Assembly: GCA_964342825.1 (NCBI GenBank)
Contig: CAYFHO010000002.1
Location: 62,001 to 126,000 of the forward strand
From: AAA164-E04 sp964342825
GTDB lineage: Bacteria; Verrucomicrobiota; Verrucomicrobiia; Limisphaerales; AAA164-E04
DNA: 64,000 bases
Direction of reading: 5' to 3'
Positions within the stretch are counted from its first letter, which is position 1; each line of letters starts with the position of its first letter. Both the position numbers and the translations under genes were made by a program. Of this stretch, positions 44,749 to 53,075 are shown one piece after another. Below the pieces are notes generated by a model. It made no database searches. It was given only the letters and a program-made list of their open reading frames with translations, and had not been told where the DNA came from.

Positions 44749-45150
44749 ATGAAGAGATCCATCACATTGACTACTGATCCCATCGATGAAGCAAAATTGG
44801 TTGGCCAGCGAAAAACCAATGGACAAATGGGTGCGGTCAGTTATTTCTCTGGAATCGTCCGCGAAGGAGAGGAAGGTAAACTGATCAAAGCCATTCGTTA
44901 TGAAGCTTTCAAAGAAATGGCGATGCATCAGTTTGAACTGATATTGAGTGAAATTGAAGAACGATGGCCCATCGAATCCATTCGACTGGTTCATCGAACC
45001 GGTGAAGTAAGTGTGAACGAATCATCATTGTGGGTTGAAGTAGTTTCCCCGCACAGGTCTGAAGCATTTGAAGCTTGCCAATGGCTGATTGACGAAATGA
45101 AGAAACGCGTTCCCATCTGGAAACATCCGGTATTTGTGAAAATGAAATAA
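44749..45150 (+). CDS. moaE: Molybdopterin synthase catalytic subunit
   Basis: The 133-residue protein has the MoaE hammerhead features GAVSYFSGIVRE, IRYEAFKEMA, LVHRTGEVSVNE, VVSPHRSEAFEACQWLIDE and the catalytic Lys region MKKRVPIWKHPVF. With MoaD it inserts two sulfurs into cPMP. It is slightly shorter than the E. coli enzyme but all blocks are present. It lies directly after moaD and 71 bases before the DUF493 gene. Confidence 0.95.
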   Translation: MKRSITLTTDPIDEAKLVGQRKTNGQMGAVSYFSGIVREGEEGKLIKAIRYEAFKEMAMHQFELILSEIEERWPIESIRLVHRTGEVSVNESSLWVEVVSPHRSEAFEACQWLIDEMKKRVPIWKHPVFVKMK

Positions 45151-45221
45151 AATACTTCCTTAATAACGATTCACCAACAAAGATGCTACCAGTCCAGGAA
45201 ATTTGAATAGAATAGAGACAG

Positions 45222-45494
45222 ATGAGAGAACTAACCAAGGAAGAATCTGAAAGCCTTTTTCCGGCTGAATGCCACTTCAAAGTCATTTGCCTCGACCTGA
45301 TTGGGATCCATAAAAATCTAAATAATATCCTTCTGGAAGTAGGATTTGAGGGAGTGGCCTTTCAACCTGGATTGCGATCTAAAGCAGGCAAATACATCAG
45401 CTTTGAAATCTCTTTAAAAATCGAAACTCATGATCAAATGTTAAAGGTTGATCAAGCGATCCGGTCGGTAGAAGGTGTCAAGATGCTCCTTTAA
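45222..45494 (+). CDS. DUF493 (YbeD-like) family protein
   Basis: The 90-residue protein has the DUF493 pattern: FPAECHFKVICLDL at the N-terminus, RSKAGKYISFEISLKI in the middle (the S-x-x-G-K-Y-x-S block) and SVEGVKMLL at the end. It folds as a ferredoxin-like ACT-type domain. In E. coli ybeD sits near lipoate genes, but the function is unknown and the context here (after moaE) gives no further clue. It is the last gene of the + strand run that begins at 38262, or it has its own promoter in the 71-base gap. Confidence 0.85.
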   Translation: MRELTKEESESLFPAECHFKVICLDLIGIHKNLNNILLEVGFEGVAFQPGLRSKAGKYISFEISLKIETHDQMLKVDQAIRSVEGVKMLL

Positions 45495-45510
45495 GGATAC
45501 TGAAACAAAA

Positions 45511-45543
45511 GAAAAAGCCGCTTTTCCATGAAGAAAAGCGGCT
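45511..45543 (-). terminator. Intrinsic terminator of the Cys-rich HMA protein gene
   Basis: Arms 45516-45526 and 45533-45543 form a perfect 11-bp stem (AGCCGCTTTTC) with a six-base loop, followed on the - strand by TTTTTCTTTT. It lies 27 bases after the stop of the gene at 45570. For the convergent + strand gene the tail (CTCTCTG) is poor, though the hairpin may still slow transcription. Confidence 0.88.
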
Positions 45544-45569
45544 CTCTGTAGATTCAATTAAGTCAAACC

Positions 45570-46283
45570 TTACTCGACCACGGCGGCTTTGAAACCGGTG
45601 GTGTTGATGGCAGCAGCAATTTTTTTAGCGTCCAACTTCTCAGGGTTGAAAAGCACGGTCGCTTTTTTGCTTTCGTGACAGGCGGAACCGTTGATGACAC
45701 CGTCCAAGCTGGTCAGTACTTTACCGACTTTGGAAGAACAAGCTCCACAAGCCATTCCTTCAACGGGAAGAGATACTTGCTGTCCCTCGACTTTGAAACC
45801 GGCTTTTTTAATCGCGGCGGCAATATCGCAAGACTTCACTTTGGAAGCGTCATAAGAGATTTTGGTTAAATGAGACTTGGAGCATGATTCGGCTTTGCTC
45901 ACACCTTCAAGACTGGTCAAAGTTTTGACAAGTTTGCCACATGAAACTTCGCAGTCCGCTCCGCCCACTTTGTAAGTGAGAGTTTTGGCGCTGGCGCATT
46001 CGGCTTTGGCTTCTTTTCCGATAGCAGTTTTTGTTTTCTCACAGGAACTGCAATCAGACTTGGCTTCGGTTCCAACAGCAGTTTTGGCACATTCGGTTTT
46101 TGCCTCAGAACCAACCGCGGTTTTGGATTTTTGACATGCGCTCGCTTCAGAGGCTGCCACTACACCCACTTGGGTTTTGGCTTTCTGACATTGCTGGGCG
46201 CAATCGGATTTCTTGTCTCCGCCAACAACCTGCAAAGAGGCAATGACGGCAACAACAGACAACAGAGCTAGAACTTGCTTCAT
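45570..46283 (-). CDS. Exported Cys-repeat protein with two heavy-metal-associated (HMA) domains
   Basis: The 237-residue protein has a signal peptide (about 1-22), then a low-complexity region (about 23-100) with about four copies of a 15-residue unit of the form K-T-x-V/I-G-x-E-A-K-x-E/D-C, for example KTAVGSEAKTEC and KTAIGKEAKAEC. Two HMA ferredoxin-like domains follow. The first has DCEVSC (spacing C-x3-C instead of C-x2-C) and the second the normal GMACGACSSKV. In all there are 14 Cys. HMA domains bind Cu(I) or other soft metals, so this is probably a periplasmic metal-sequestering protein. No metal ATPase is adjacent. A strong terminator follows. Confidence 0.82.
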   Translation of the reverse strand: MKQVLALLSVVAVIASLQVVGGDKKSDCAQQCQKAKTQVGVVAASEASACQKSKTAVGSEAKTECAKTAVGTEAKSDCSSCEKTKTAIGKEAKAECASAKTLTYKVGGADCEVSCGKLVKTLTSLEGVSKAESCSKSHLTKISYDASKVKSCDIAAAIKKAGFKVEGQQVSLPVEGMACGACSSKVGKVLTSLDGVINGSACHESKKATVLFNPEKLDAKKIAAAINTTGFKAAVVE

Positions 46284-46328
46284 AGTTTTTTGCTTAATTA
46301 ATACTTTCTACAGTTAATGACCTCATGG

Positions 46329-46342
46329 AAAACTTAAGTTTT
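46329..46342. promoter_or_regulatory. 14-bp palindrome in a divergent promoter region
   Basis: AAAACTTAAGTTTT is a perfect 14-base palindrome midway between the divergently transcribed HMA-protein gene and the PQQ-propeller gene. Its position suits a shared operator, but AT-rich palindromes of this length also arise by chance, and no regulator gene is nearby. Confidence 0.25.
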
Positions 46343-46460
46343 TCAGAGATGACTAATGGGTATGACATATCAAAATCAGAAAAATTTCAATTTTTTTTTA
46401 AAGTTTACAGATTCCAGAAAAAGCTGGCCTGATTTCACCAATTCAGTCATCAATCAGACG

Positions 46461-47747
46461 ATGAAATCTGGTGCCATGGTGAGATCCACAATCCAATTCC
46501 TGTTTGCAATCTATTTTGTATCTTCAATCCGGGCCGGTGAGTCCTGGAACCAGTTCAGAGGCCCCTCTGGTCAAGGTATTTCGAATGCCACATCACTTCC
46601 CACACAATGGAGTGAAAACGAAAATATCACGTGGAAAACACCGATCCACGATCGCGGCTGGTCCTCCCCAATTGCGGCAGCCAGCAAGATTTGGCTTACC
46701 ACTGCAACTGAGGATGGGCATCAACTGTTTGTGGTGGCGGTCCATTCGAAAACCGGAGCAATCATACAAGATGAACAATTATTTACCGTTAAAGAACCAC
46801 AGTTTGCGCATAAATTTAACTCTTACGCCTCGCCATCCCCTGTCACAGATGGTGAGCGGGTTTATGTCACCTTTGGGTCACCTGGTACAGCCTGTCTGGA
46901 CAGTAAGACTGGTAAAGTAATCTGGAGCCGAAGAGACATCGAATGCAATCACTTCCGTGGCGCAGGCTCTTCCCCCATTCTATATAACGATCTGTTAATA
47001 ATGAACTTCGACGGAAGCGATTATCAATTCATTATTGCACTTGATAAGATGACAGGAGAAACAATATGGAGAACAACCAGGTCGATTGATTTTCAAGATT
47101 GGGATGCTGATGGGAAGCCAGAAGCGGATGGGGATTGGCGAAAGGCCTTTTCTACACCCCATGTGGCAACACTCAATGGAAATCCCACGCTGCTCAGTAT
47201 TGGATCCAAAGCTCTTTACGCCTATGATCCACTGACTGGAAAAGAATTTTGGAGAACTGAATCCAGAAAGGGACATTCAGCAAGCACAAGACCAACTGTC
47301 CTGGATTCAATGATTTACTATTGCACAGGATTCGCCAAAGGTGAGTTATGGGCAGTTAATACTGGAAGTTCAGATGATGTGTCTGACTCGCATGTTGAGT
47401 GGACTTTCAAGCGCAGTGTCCCAAACAAACCTTCCCTGATTGCAAAGAATGATCGACTATTTATGATTCACGATGGAGGAGTGGCAACTTGTTTGAATCG
47501 TTCAAATGGAGAGACTGTTTGGCAGGAACGAATCGGCGGCAATTACTCAGCGTCTCCGCTTCTGTGGAAAGACCTCATTTATTTCTTCAGTGAAGAGGGA
47601 AAAACTACTCTGATCAAAGCTAGTAACGAATTTAAGATTATAGCAGTCAATGAATTGGATTCGGGTTTCATGGCTTCACCCGCCGTTTTTGATGATTCTC
47701 TCATTTTGAGAACGAAATCTCACCTTCTGAGAATTTCAAAGGAATAA
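46461..47747 (+). CDS. Exported PQQ-like beta-propeller protein (second copy of family)
   Basis: The start is placed at 46461 (MKSGAMVRSTIQFLFAIYFV), giving a signal peptide and 428 residues; ATG at 46476 is an alternative and the frame runs back to 46356. The mature protein opens with ESWNQFRGPSGQGIS, the classical start of this family. Blades follow with motifs such as ACLDSKTGKVIWSRRD, IALDKMTGETIWRT, YAYDPLTGKEFWRT and TCLNRSNGETVWQE. As for the protein at 23567-24925, no PQQ-binding or catalytic site is visible; a periplasmic binding or scaffold role is most likely. It is divergent from the HMA-protein gene. Confidence 0.87.
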   Translation: MKSGAMVRSTIQFLFAIYFVSSIRAGESWNQFRGPSGQGISNATSLPTQWSENENITWKTPIHDRGWSSPIAAASKIWLTTATEDGHQLFVVAVHSKTGAIIQDEQLFTVKEPQFAHKFNSYASPSPVTDGERVYVTFGSPGTACLDSKTGKVIWSRRDIECNHFRGAGSSPILYNDLLIMNFDGSDYQFIIALDKMTGETIWRTTRSIDFQDWDADGKPEADGDWRKAFSTPHVATLNGNPTLLSIGSKALYAYDPLTGKEFWRTESRKGHSASTRPTVLDSMIYYCTGFAKGELWAVNTGSSDDVSDSHVEWTFKRSVPNKPSLIAKNDRLFMIHDGGVATCLNRSNGETVWQERIGGNYSASPLLWKDLIYFFSEEGKTTLIKASNEFKIIAVNELDSGFMASPAVFDDSLILRTKSHLLRISKE

Positions 47748-47790
47748 TCCGATCAGACTTTAAAATGTCAGGAAGCCTTCAAACCTATTA

Positions 47791-47804
47791 TTAGACAGGC
47801 CTAA
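47791..47804 (+). promoter_or_regulatory. Candidate DtxR/MntR-type operator
   Basis: TTAGACAGGCCTAA lies 45 bases upstream of the metal-binding protein gene. The half site GCCTAA and the outer TTAG/CTAA symmetry fit boxes bound by DtxR, MntR and SirR-type metal regulators; the left half (TTAGAC) is imperfect. The neighbour is exactly the kind of gene these regulators control. The regulator itself is not in the window. Confidence 0.35.
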
Positions 47805-47848
47805 CTTTTCTTCTTGATCCAATACATTAAAATCATAAATTTCGTTCC

Positions 47849-48811
47849 ATGAAAGAAGTAGATGGTCATTCCAACTTGATTACCCCGATAAAATTAGTTT
47901 GCCGCATCAAATTAGTGGTCCTTTCGGCTCTGGTATTGATATCCATCGTAGCTGAAGCTCAAAAGCTCAAAGTAGTCACGACAACCACCATGATTCATGA
48001 TGCAGTGATCCAAATTGCCGAGAATCGGGTCCAAGTGGAAGGGTTGATGGGGCCTGGAGTAGATCCGCACCTTTACAAACCAGCGGCTAGTGATGTGATC
48101 AAACTCTCCAGAGCGGACATTGTGTTCTATAACGGTCTCGCACTGGAAGGAAAAATGTCTGATTTGTTTGCAAAACTATCAAGACAAGGCAAACCCGTTC
48201 ATGCTGTTACAGATAAAATCAGCAAAGAAAAGCTCATTAAACCTGAAGGAGTGGAGGGACACTGGGATCCACATGTTTGGGGTGATCCCGCCTTGTGGAT
48301 TGAATGCGTCGATGTGATCGGAAATGCACTGATTGCTGCCGATCCAAATGGAAGATCAACCTACGAAGCAGGAGTTAAAAACTACCAGGATAAGTTAAGA
48401 AGGTTAAAAAAATGGGGATTGGAACACGCCGGAAAAATTCCACCTGAAAGAAGATACCTGATCACGAGTCATGACGCTTTCAATTATTTCGGAAATGCAT
48501 TTGGATTTAAAGTGATCGGCGTGCAGGGCATTTCTACAGTGGCAGAAGCTCCACTTGCAGACATCATTCACATTGTGGACTTTATCAAGAAGAAAAAGAT
48601 TCCAGCCATTTTTGTAGAATCAAGCGTTTCACCAGCTACGATCAAACGCATCAGTGAAGATTCGGGAGCAAGGATTGGTGGAGAATTATTTTCGGACGCC
48701 CTGGGGACAAATGGTGTGATTGAAGAATTTGGCGGAAGGAAATTTGACCTCGGAACTTACGAAGGTTGGATAGCACACAATATCTCCCAACTGGTGCCAG
48801 CTTTGAGGTAG
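47849..48811 (+). CDS. Zinc/manganese ABC transporter substrate-binding protein (cluster A-I)
   Basis: The 320-residue protein has an N-terminal hydrophobic export signal (about 21-37) without a clear lipobox. It has the ligand set of the TroA/ZnuA/MntC family: His74 (DPHLYKP), His142 (DPHVWGDP), His208 (TSHDAFNYF) and Asp283 (SDALG). The ligand loop has only one extra His, not the long His-rich loop of ZnuA, so Mn is as likely as Zn. It captures the metal in the periplasm for an ABC importer. No permease or ATPase gene is adjacent: the next gene is convergent and belongs to polysaccharide export. A metal-regulator-like box lies upstream. Confidence 0.9.
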   Translation: MKEVDGHSNLITPIKLVCRIKLVVLSALVLISIVAEAQKLKVVTTTTMIHDAVIQIAENRVQVEGLMGPGVDPHLYKPAASDVIKLSRADIVFYNGLALEGKMSDLFAKLSRQGKPVHAVTDKISKEKLIKPEGVEGHWDPHVWGDPALWIECVDVIGNALIAADPNGRSTYEAGVKNYQDKLRRLKKWGLEHAGKIPPERRYLITSHDAFNYFGNAFGFKVIGVQGISTVAEAPLADIIHIVDFIKKKKIPAIFVESSVSPATIKRISEDSGARIGGELFSDALGTNGVIEEFGGRKFDLGTYEGWIAHNISQLVPALR

Positions 48812-48830
48812 AACCCAAAGTGGGTAGCGA

Positions 48831-48870
48831 AAAAAAACCCCGACCAGCTTCGAAGCCAGTCGGGGTTATT
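48831..48870. terminator. Bidirectional intrinsic terminator
   Basis: Outer arms 48836-48844 and 48859-48867 (AACCCCGAC) pair perfectly, and the inside contains the palindrome GCTTCGAAGC. The + strand continues TTATTTATT and the - strand TTTTTTTCGC. It lies between two convergent genes, the metal-binding protein and the tyrosine autokinase, and should stop both transcripts. Confidence 0.88.
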
Positions 48871-48886
48871 TATTAAATCAGATTGC

Positions 48887-51085
48887 CTAGGTCTCAGATT
48901 TTGAGTCTTCGTTTTTCTGCTCAGCCTTGGCTGTGCGTTTAACTTTCTTTTTGGGATCCAACTTCTTCTCGTTACTGTAGTAAGAGGCGTAATACCTGTT
49001 TTGATAGTAATAATAGGAGTAGTAGTAAGAGTCTTTCCCTTCAAAATCGATATCATTGATGACCGTTCCCAAAATATAAACACCTGCATCCTGGATACGC
49101 TGGATAGTTTTACGAGCATGATCGCGGCGGATCTTGTTAAATTTGGTAACAAACACGATACCATCCGTGCGAGAGGCAATCATCAAAGGATCGCTCACGG
49201 CTGACACGGGCGGACAATCCACAAAAATCCGATCATATTGACCTCGAACTGCATCCAGCAATTCACCCATACGCTTGGAGCCAACCAATTCGGAAGGGTT
49301 ATTTGGAACAGCGCCACAGCAAATGATGTCCAGATTGGGAACCTCTGTCTTCTGGATAATTTCTTTGATGTCTGATACTTGATCAGTCAAATAGGATGAT
49401 ATTCCAATGGGACTCTGCATTTGGAAGGCCTTGTGCATGGAAGGCCGTCGTAAGTCAGCGTCAATCAGCAACGTCTTAACACCAGTTTGAGCTGTCACAA
49501 TCGCGAGGTTGGAAGTAACTAGCGATTTTCCTTCAGAAGGAATCGTACTGGTGAAGGACAAGACTTTGAATTTGTCCGACTTATGGACCAGGGATATTGC
49601 TGCACGAACGGTCCGAAATCCTTCCGCAGCATTTGACTGAGGATGCAGATGGGCCTGCATATCCCTTTCAACCAAGGAATTCGTTTTGATGTTTGGAATG
49701 TATCCCAGGAAATTTAATTTCAGATAAGTTTCGATGTCATCCTGACTCTTCACCGAATCATCCATGTAGTTGGCGAAGAAGGCCAAAGCGAAACCAAGCC
49801 CCAAACCGCCGATAACCCCCAAAATAAGGGTCAGGGATTTGCGAGGTTTTACCGGATTCACAGGTTCAAAGGCCTTATCCACAACCACCAAATTTTGAAG
49901 CATATCCTTGGTGTTGAGATCCATCTCCTTGGTTTTAGCAAGCATGTTGGAATAAAGCTCTTCACTCTGCAACTTCTCCAAAACAAGGTTGTCATATTCC
50001 ACCTTGAGTTGATTCAAGCGATTCATGTCTTCTTGCCGTGCTTTGAGGGACTCCAAAGCCCGTGCAGCGCGTGCATGCTGAAACTTGGCTTGTTCACGAA
50101 GAACATTGATTTCGTCTTGGGCCACTTTCTGGATTTCAGCCTTAAGCTTGGAAATACGCTCTTTTGCCTCAATCACTGCTGGCCATTTTTCAAGGTACTT
50201 AACCTGCAAAGCAGCCAAATCGGTTTCTGCCATCACCAGATTACCTCTGATTGTTCTAATGATTTCAGAATTTGCCACATATGGAATCTGTGAAAGATCT
50301 AATTCCTCTCCCGCCTCTCGAGCTTCCCGAATTGCCTTGTCAACTTCGTCAACTGCCTTCTGAGCCTGTTCGGCTTCATCACTGGCTGCCTGATAATTCT
50401 GACTTGCCTGAAAAAGTGCCTTGCTGACAGTATCCTGGCTTTCCTCCAAGCTCGGCATGTCATTTTTTTCACGGAAACGGAAGACCGCCAATCTGGCGTT
50501 TTTAACTTCTTCCTGGAGTCCATCGACTTCGTTTTCAAGGAACTGATAGGACGTGAAAGCACGCACACGCTTCTGATCCAAATTACGAGAGAGAAAATTA
50601 TCCAGAAGCTTGTTTGCTATCTGAGAGGCTATTCGAGGGGAAGGATGCTCGACACTGACCTCGACCAATCGGCTGAGTCTCACGGGAGAAACTGTGATAT
50701 CATTTCGAACAGCATTGACGACATCCTGTGATTGCATGTAGCGCGGATCTTTGTCAAGATCCAGATCCTTAACGACTGACTCAATCAAGGAACGACTTAG
50801 TAGATTTTTGTATTGAGTCTGCAAATACTCCTGATCATTGGCATTAAATACAATCGGCGTCGCGCCATCCATGATGCTTGTAGATTCCTTGTTAATCTGA
50901 AGTACCGTTGTAGCCTCGTAGATAGGTGTCGCTTTGACCAAGTAAAGGATACTAAGGATGAAAACTGAAATGAAAGCGGTGATAACCAACCACCGCCGCT
51001 CTAACACAACGTGCCAGTAATGCCGGAGGTTTAAGTTTTCAGCTACTCCCTGGCTCTCGCCGGAATTTTGATTATTGTATTCCAT
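48887..51085 (-). CDS. Wzz/GumC-type polysaccharide co-polymerase with tyrosine autokinase domain
   Basis: The 732-residue inner-membrane protein has a Wzz domain with two membrane spans (about 32-52 and 417-440), a long coiled-coil periplasmic part between them (about 180-390), and a cytosolic BY-kinase. The kinase has Walker A TIPSEGKSLVTS (about 514-525), Walker A' LLIDADLRRP (539-548) and FVDCPPVSAVSDP (Walker B region). The C-terminus holds a Tyr cluster (DSYYYSYYYYQNRYY) that is autophosphorylated to control chain length. It ends the three-gene export operon that begins with the beta-barrel protein at 52951. The last residues are Lys-rich. Confidence 0.95.
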   Translation of the reverse strand: MEYNNQNSGESQGVAENLNLRHYWHVVLERRWLVITAFISVFILSILYLVKATPIYEATTVLQINKESTSIMDGATPIVFNANDQEYLQTQYKNLLSRSLIESVVKDLDLDKDPRYMQSQDVVNAVRNDITVSPVRLSRLVEVSVEHPSPRIASQIANKLLDNFLSRNLDQKRVRAFTSYQFLENEVDGLQEEVKNARLAVFRFREKNDMPSLEESQDTVSKALFQASQNYQAASDEAEQAQKAVDEVDKAIREAREAGEELDLSQIPYVANSEIIRTIRGNLVMAETDLAALQVKYLEKWPAVIEAKERISKLKAEIQKVAQDEINVLREQAKFQHARAARALESLKARQEDMNRLNQLKVEYDNLVLEKLQSEELYSNMLAKTKEMDLNTKDMLQNLVVVDKAFEPVNPVKPRKSLTLILGVIGGLGLGFALAFFANYMDDSVKSQDDIETYLKLNFLGYIPNIKTNSLVERDMQAHLHPQSNAAEGFRTVRAAISLVHKSDKFKVLSFTSTIPSEGKSLVTSNLAIVTAQTGVKTLLIDADLRRPSMHKAFQMQSPIGISSYLTDQVSDIKEIIQKTEVPNLDIICCGAVPNNPSELVGSKRMGELLDAVRGQYDRIFVDCPPVSAVSDPLMIASRTDGIVFVTKFNKIRRDHARKTIQRIQDAGVYILGTVINDIDFEGKDSYYYSYYYYQNRYYASYYSNEKKLDPKKKVKRTAKAEQKNEDSKSET

Positions 51086-51106
51086 TGGATTTAAACTTAG
51101 AGAGAC

Positions 51107-51694
51107 CTAGAAGAATCTGGCTGGTATTTTAATTTTATCGCCAGGTTGTATGAAAACCTTTTCATCCGGATCTTTAATTTTGAGGAGATCGTTGAAATCA
51201 TAAACTTTTTTCTCACCTTTACGCCAAAGTTCAATCCTGGATTCTTTTGCATTGGGAGAGAAGCCATTAGCCTTGGCAATAGCTTCAACCAGGTCAATTT
51301 TCTTTTCGGGAGGTAAAGGATAAATTCCATCCACCATAACTTCACCCATGATGGTATAAGATTGCTCATTATACTCTAGAACAAGCACGGTAACGTGGGG
51401 TTCTTTAATGTAACCATCACGCAGGCGACGTTCGATATCTTTTTGAATTTCTTCTGTTGTTTTGTTTTCAACCGGAATCTCATTCAATAGAGGAAAAGTA
51501 ATGTTACCAGTACCTGAAACTCGAAGGCCTTCTTGAGTGAGTGAAGGTTCAAAAAGCACCACGATACGGAGCACGTCTTCAGGTTGCACTTTGTAATCAG
51601 ACGCAACCTTGCTTTGAGCCTGAAGCTGAAGACAGCTGCAGAGTAGAGAGATAACCAGAAAAATACTTGAGAAAAATTTGTATAAGGATTTCAT
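51107..51694 (-). CDS. Polysaccharide export outer-membrane protein (Wza/SLBB type)
   Basis: The 195-residue protein has a signal sequence (about 1-26; CSCLQLQAQ gives a possible lipobox or simple cut site). The Poly_export domain (about 33-110, with YKVQPEDVLRIVVLF and GTGNITFPLLNEIPVENKT) is followed by one SLBB domain (YTIMGEVMVDGIYPLPPEK). It ends with FIQPGDKIKIPARFF. It forms or gates the outer-membrane exit for exopolysaccharide. It is shorter than Wza, lacking the C-terminal membrane helix. It sits between the beta-barrel protein (3 bases upstream) and the tyrosine kinase (21 bases downstream). Confidence 0.93.
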   Translation of the reverse strand: MKSLYKFFSSIFLVISLLCSCLQLQAQSKVASDYKVQPEDVLRIVVLFEPSLTQEGLRVSGTGNITFPLLNEIPVENKTTEEIQKDIERRLRDGYIKEPHVTVLVLEYNEQSYTIMGEVMVDGIYPLPPEKKIDLVEAIAKANGFSPNAKESRIELWRKGEKKVYDFNDLLKIKDPDEKVFIQPGDKIKIPARFF

Positions 51695-51697
51695 AAT

Positions 51698-52951
51698 TTA
51701 GAAACCAACGTTGGCACTCAGACTAACCATATTCACCTGATAGTCAATAGAACTCAGAGGAGAGCTAGGTATGTCTGCAGAAAAGTCAGCAAAACTATAC
51801 GACAATGAAGAAGACAGCCATTCCTGGATTCGATAATCCAGGCTACCACCAAAGGAGAAAGAAGTGTCTTTCCTTCCTTGAAGACTGCCGGAGCTGCTTG
51901 AGAAAGCATTGTGAAAATAGCCTGCAAATACAGATGCAAACCATTTTTGCCGAATTCCCAGTGCTCGGCGCAGAGTTAATCTGACATTATCCAAAACAGA
52001 TTCTGTGTCAGCTGCATCCACATTAACTTGATTGGCGCGCGTATAGGAAATGGCAAGCATGGTTCGGCCGCCTAGCAATTGTTCCAACTCCATCGTCACA
52101 GTCGGTGCACCGGCACTGATGCCAGTTAAATCGGAACTTCTTTGCTGGTAACCAAACTGCAATGTCCCGGTCAATTTTTCAGTAAAGTCCCCTTCAGCTC
52201 CTATGCTTCCGCCCACCAAATCCCAAACTCTTTGTCTTCCACTCCCTCCAGAAGTCGAAGTTTTTTGCTTTCCATAACTTATTTGAGAGAAGAAACGTAG
52301 ATTATCGCTGTAATTAAAACCGTATCCAGAAGCAACATTCCAGGTGGCCACATCAGCCAATCTTGATTGATCGTCTTGATCCAATCGATTGGATACACCG
52401 TTGATGTAAACATCACTCTTGGGGGTTACATCAAAACTGACCCTTACTTGGTCGGAGAAATTAACTCTATCAGTCTGCTGGGCAATCAGGAGATTTCCCC
52501 CTTGTATCCCTGTGAGATAGCTCAAAGAGTGGCTGGTAGTTGCTCTAACCTTCCCTCTGCTAATAGCTCCCTTTATGGATGCAATGTGATCGCCTGAGCT
52601 TATTTCAGAATGATCAGCATAAAATCTATGCAAGTAATTATAGGAAAATGTGAGGGTATTGATATTGTTTTCGCCAAACGTAAAAGTAGCTCCTGGACTG
52701 ATTTGATTGATAAAATCACTCTCTTTAGGGCCAACTAAGATTTGCTTCAACGGATCATCATCGCGAAAAAAGATGTTGTCATTGTAGGTCATCGAAGCAG
52801 AAAACTGAGGCCGAATGTGCACATTTCCAACGCGATAGTGCAGGACATCATCGGGCTCAAGTGCCTCCACTTGAGCACCTAAACCCAAAATACCCGAAAA
52901 AATTGCTGCACCACGTTTCATGGGCGATTTGACTGCTTGTCTTTTTTGCAT
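51698..52951 (-). CDS. Outer-membrane beta-barrel protein of the polysaccharide export operon
   Basis: The 417-residue protein starts with a short basic and hydrophobic signal (MQKRQAVKSPMKRGAAIFSG). It is rich in alternating amphipathic strands throughout, such as FTFGENNINTLTFSYNYLHR and FSFGGSLDYRIQEWLSSSLS. It ends in a Phe-terminated strand (VNMVSLSANVGF), the signal for BAM insertion. Similar barrel proteins are encoded with exosortase/EPS clusters in Verrucomicrobia and proteobacteria and are often simply called outer-membrane beta-barrel proteins. It is the first gene of the operon; the ATG at 52921 is an alternative start. Confidence 0.82.
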   Translation of the reverse strand: MQKRQAVKSPMKRGAAIFSGILGLGAQVEALEPDDVLHYRVGNVHIRPQFSASMTYNDNIFFRDDDPLKQILVGPKESDFINQISPGATFTFGENNINTLTFSYNYLHRFYADHSEISSGDHIASIKGAISRGKVRATTSHSLSYLTGIQGGNLLIAQQTDRVNFSDQVRVSFDVTPKSDVYINGVSNRLDQDDQSRLADVATWNVASGYGFNYSDNLRFFSQISYGKQKTSTSGGSGRQRVWDLVGGSIGAEGDFTEKLTGTLQFGYQQRSSDLTGISAGAPTVTMELEQLLGGRTMLAISYTRANQVNVDAADTESVLDNVRLTLRRALGIRQKWFASVFAGYFHNAFSSSSGSLQGRKDTSFSFGGSLDYRIQEWLSSSLSYSFADFSADIPSSPLSSIDYQVNMVSLSANVGF

Positions 52952-53075
52952 GCGTGAGACCGTTTACAAGGAGCACAAATGATGCCGTTTAAAATTCATT
53001 CTGCAAACCAAAACCCGAATGATCTTTTCCCCTCCAGCCTTTGGCAAAAAAAGCGAAGCCTGATGAAGGTAATGG

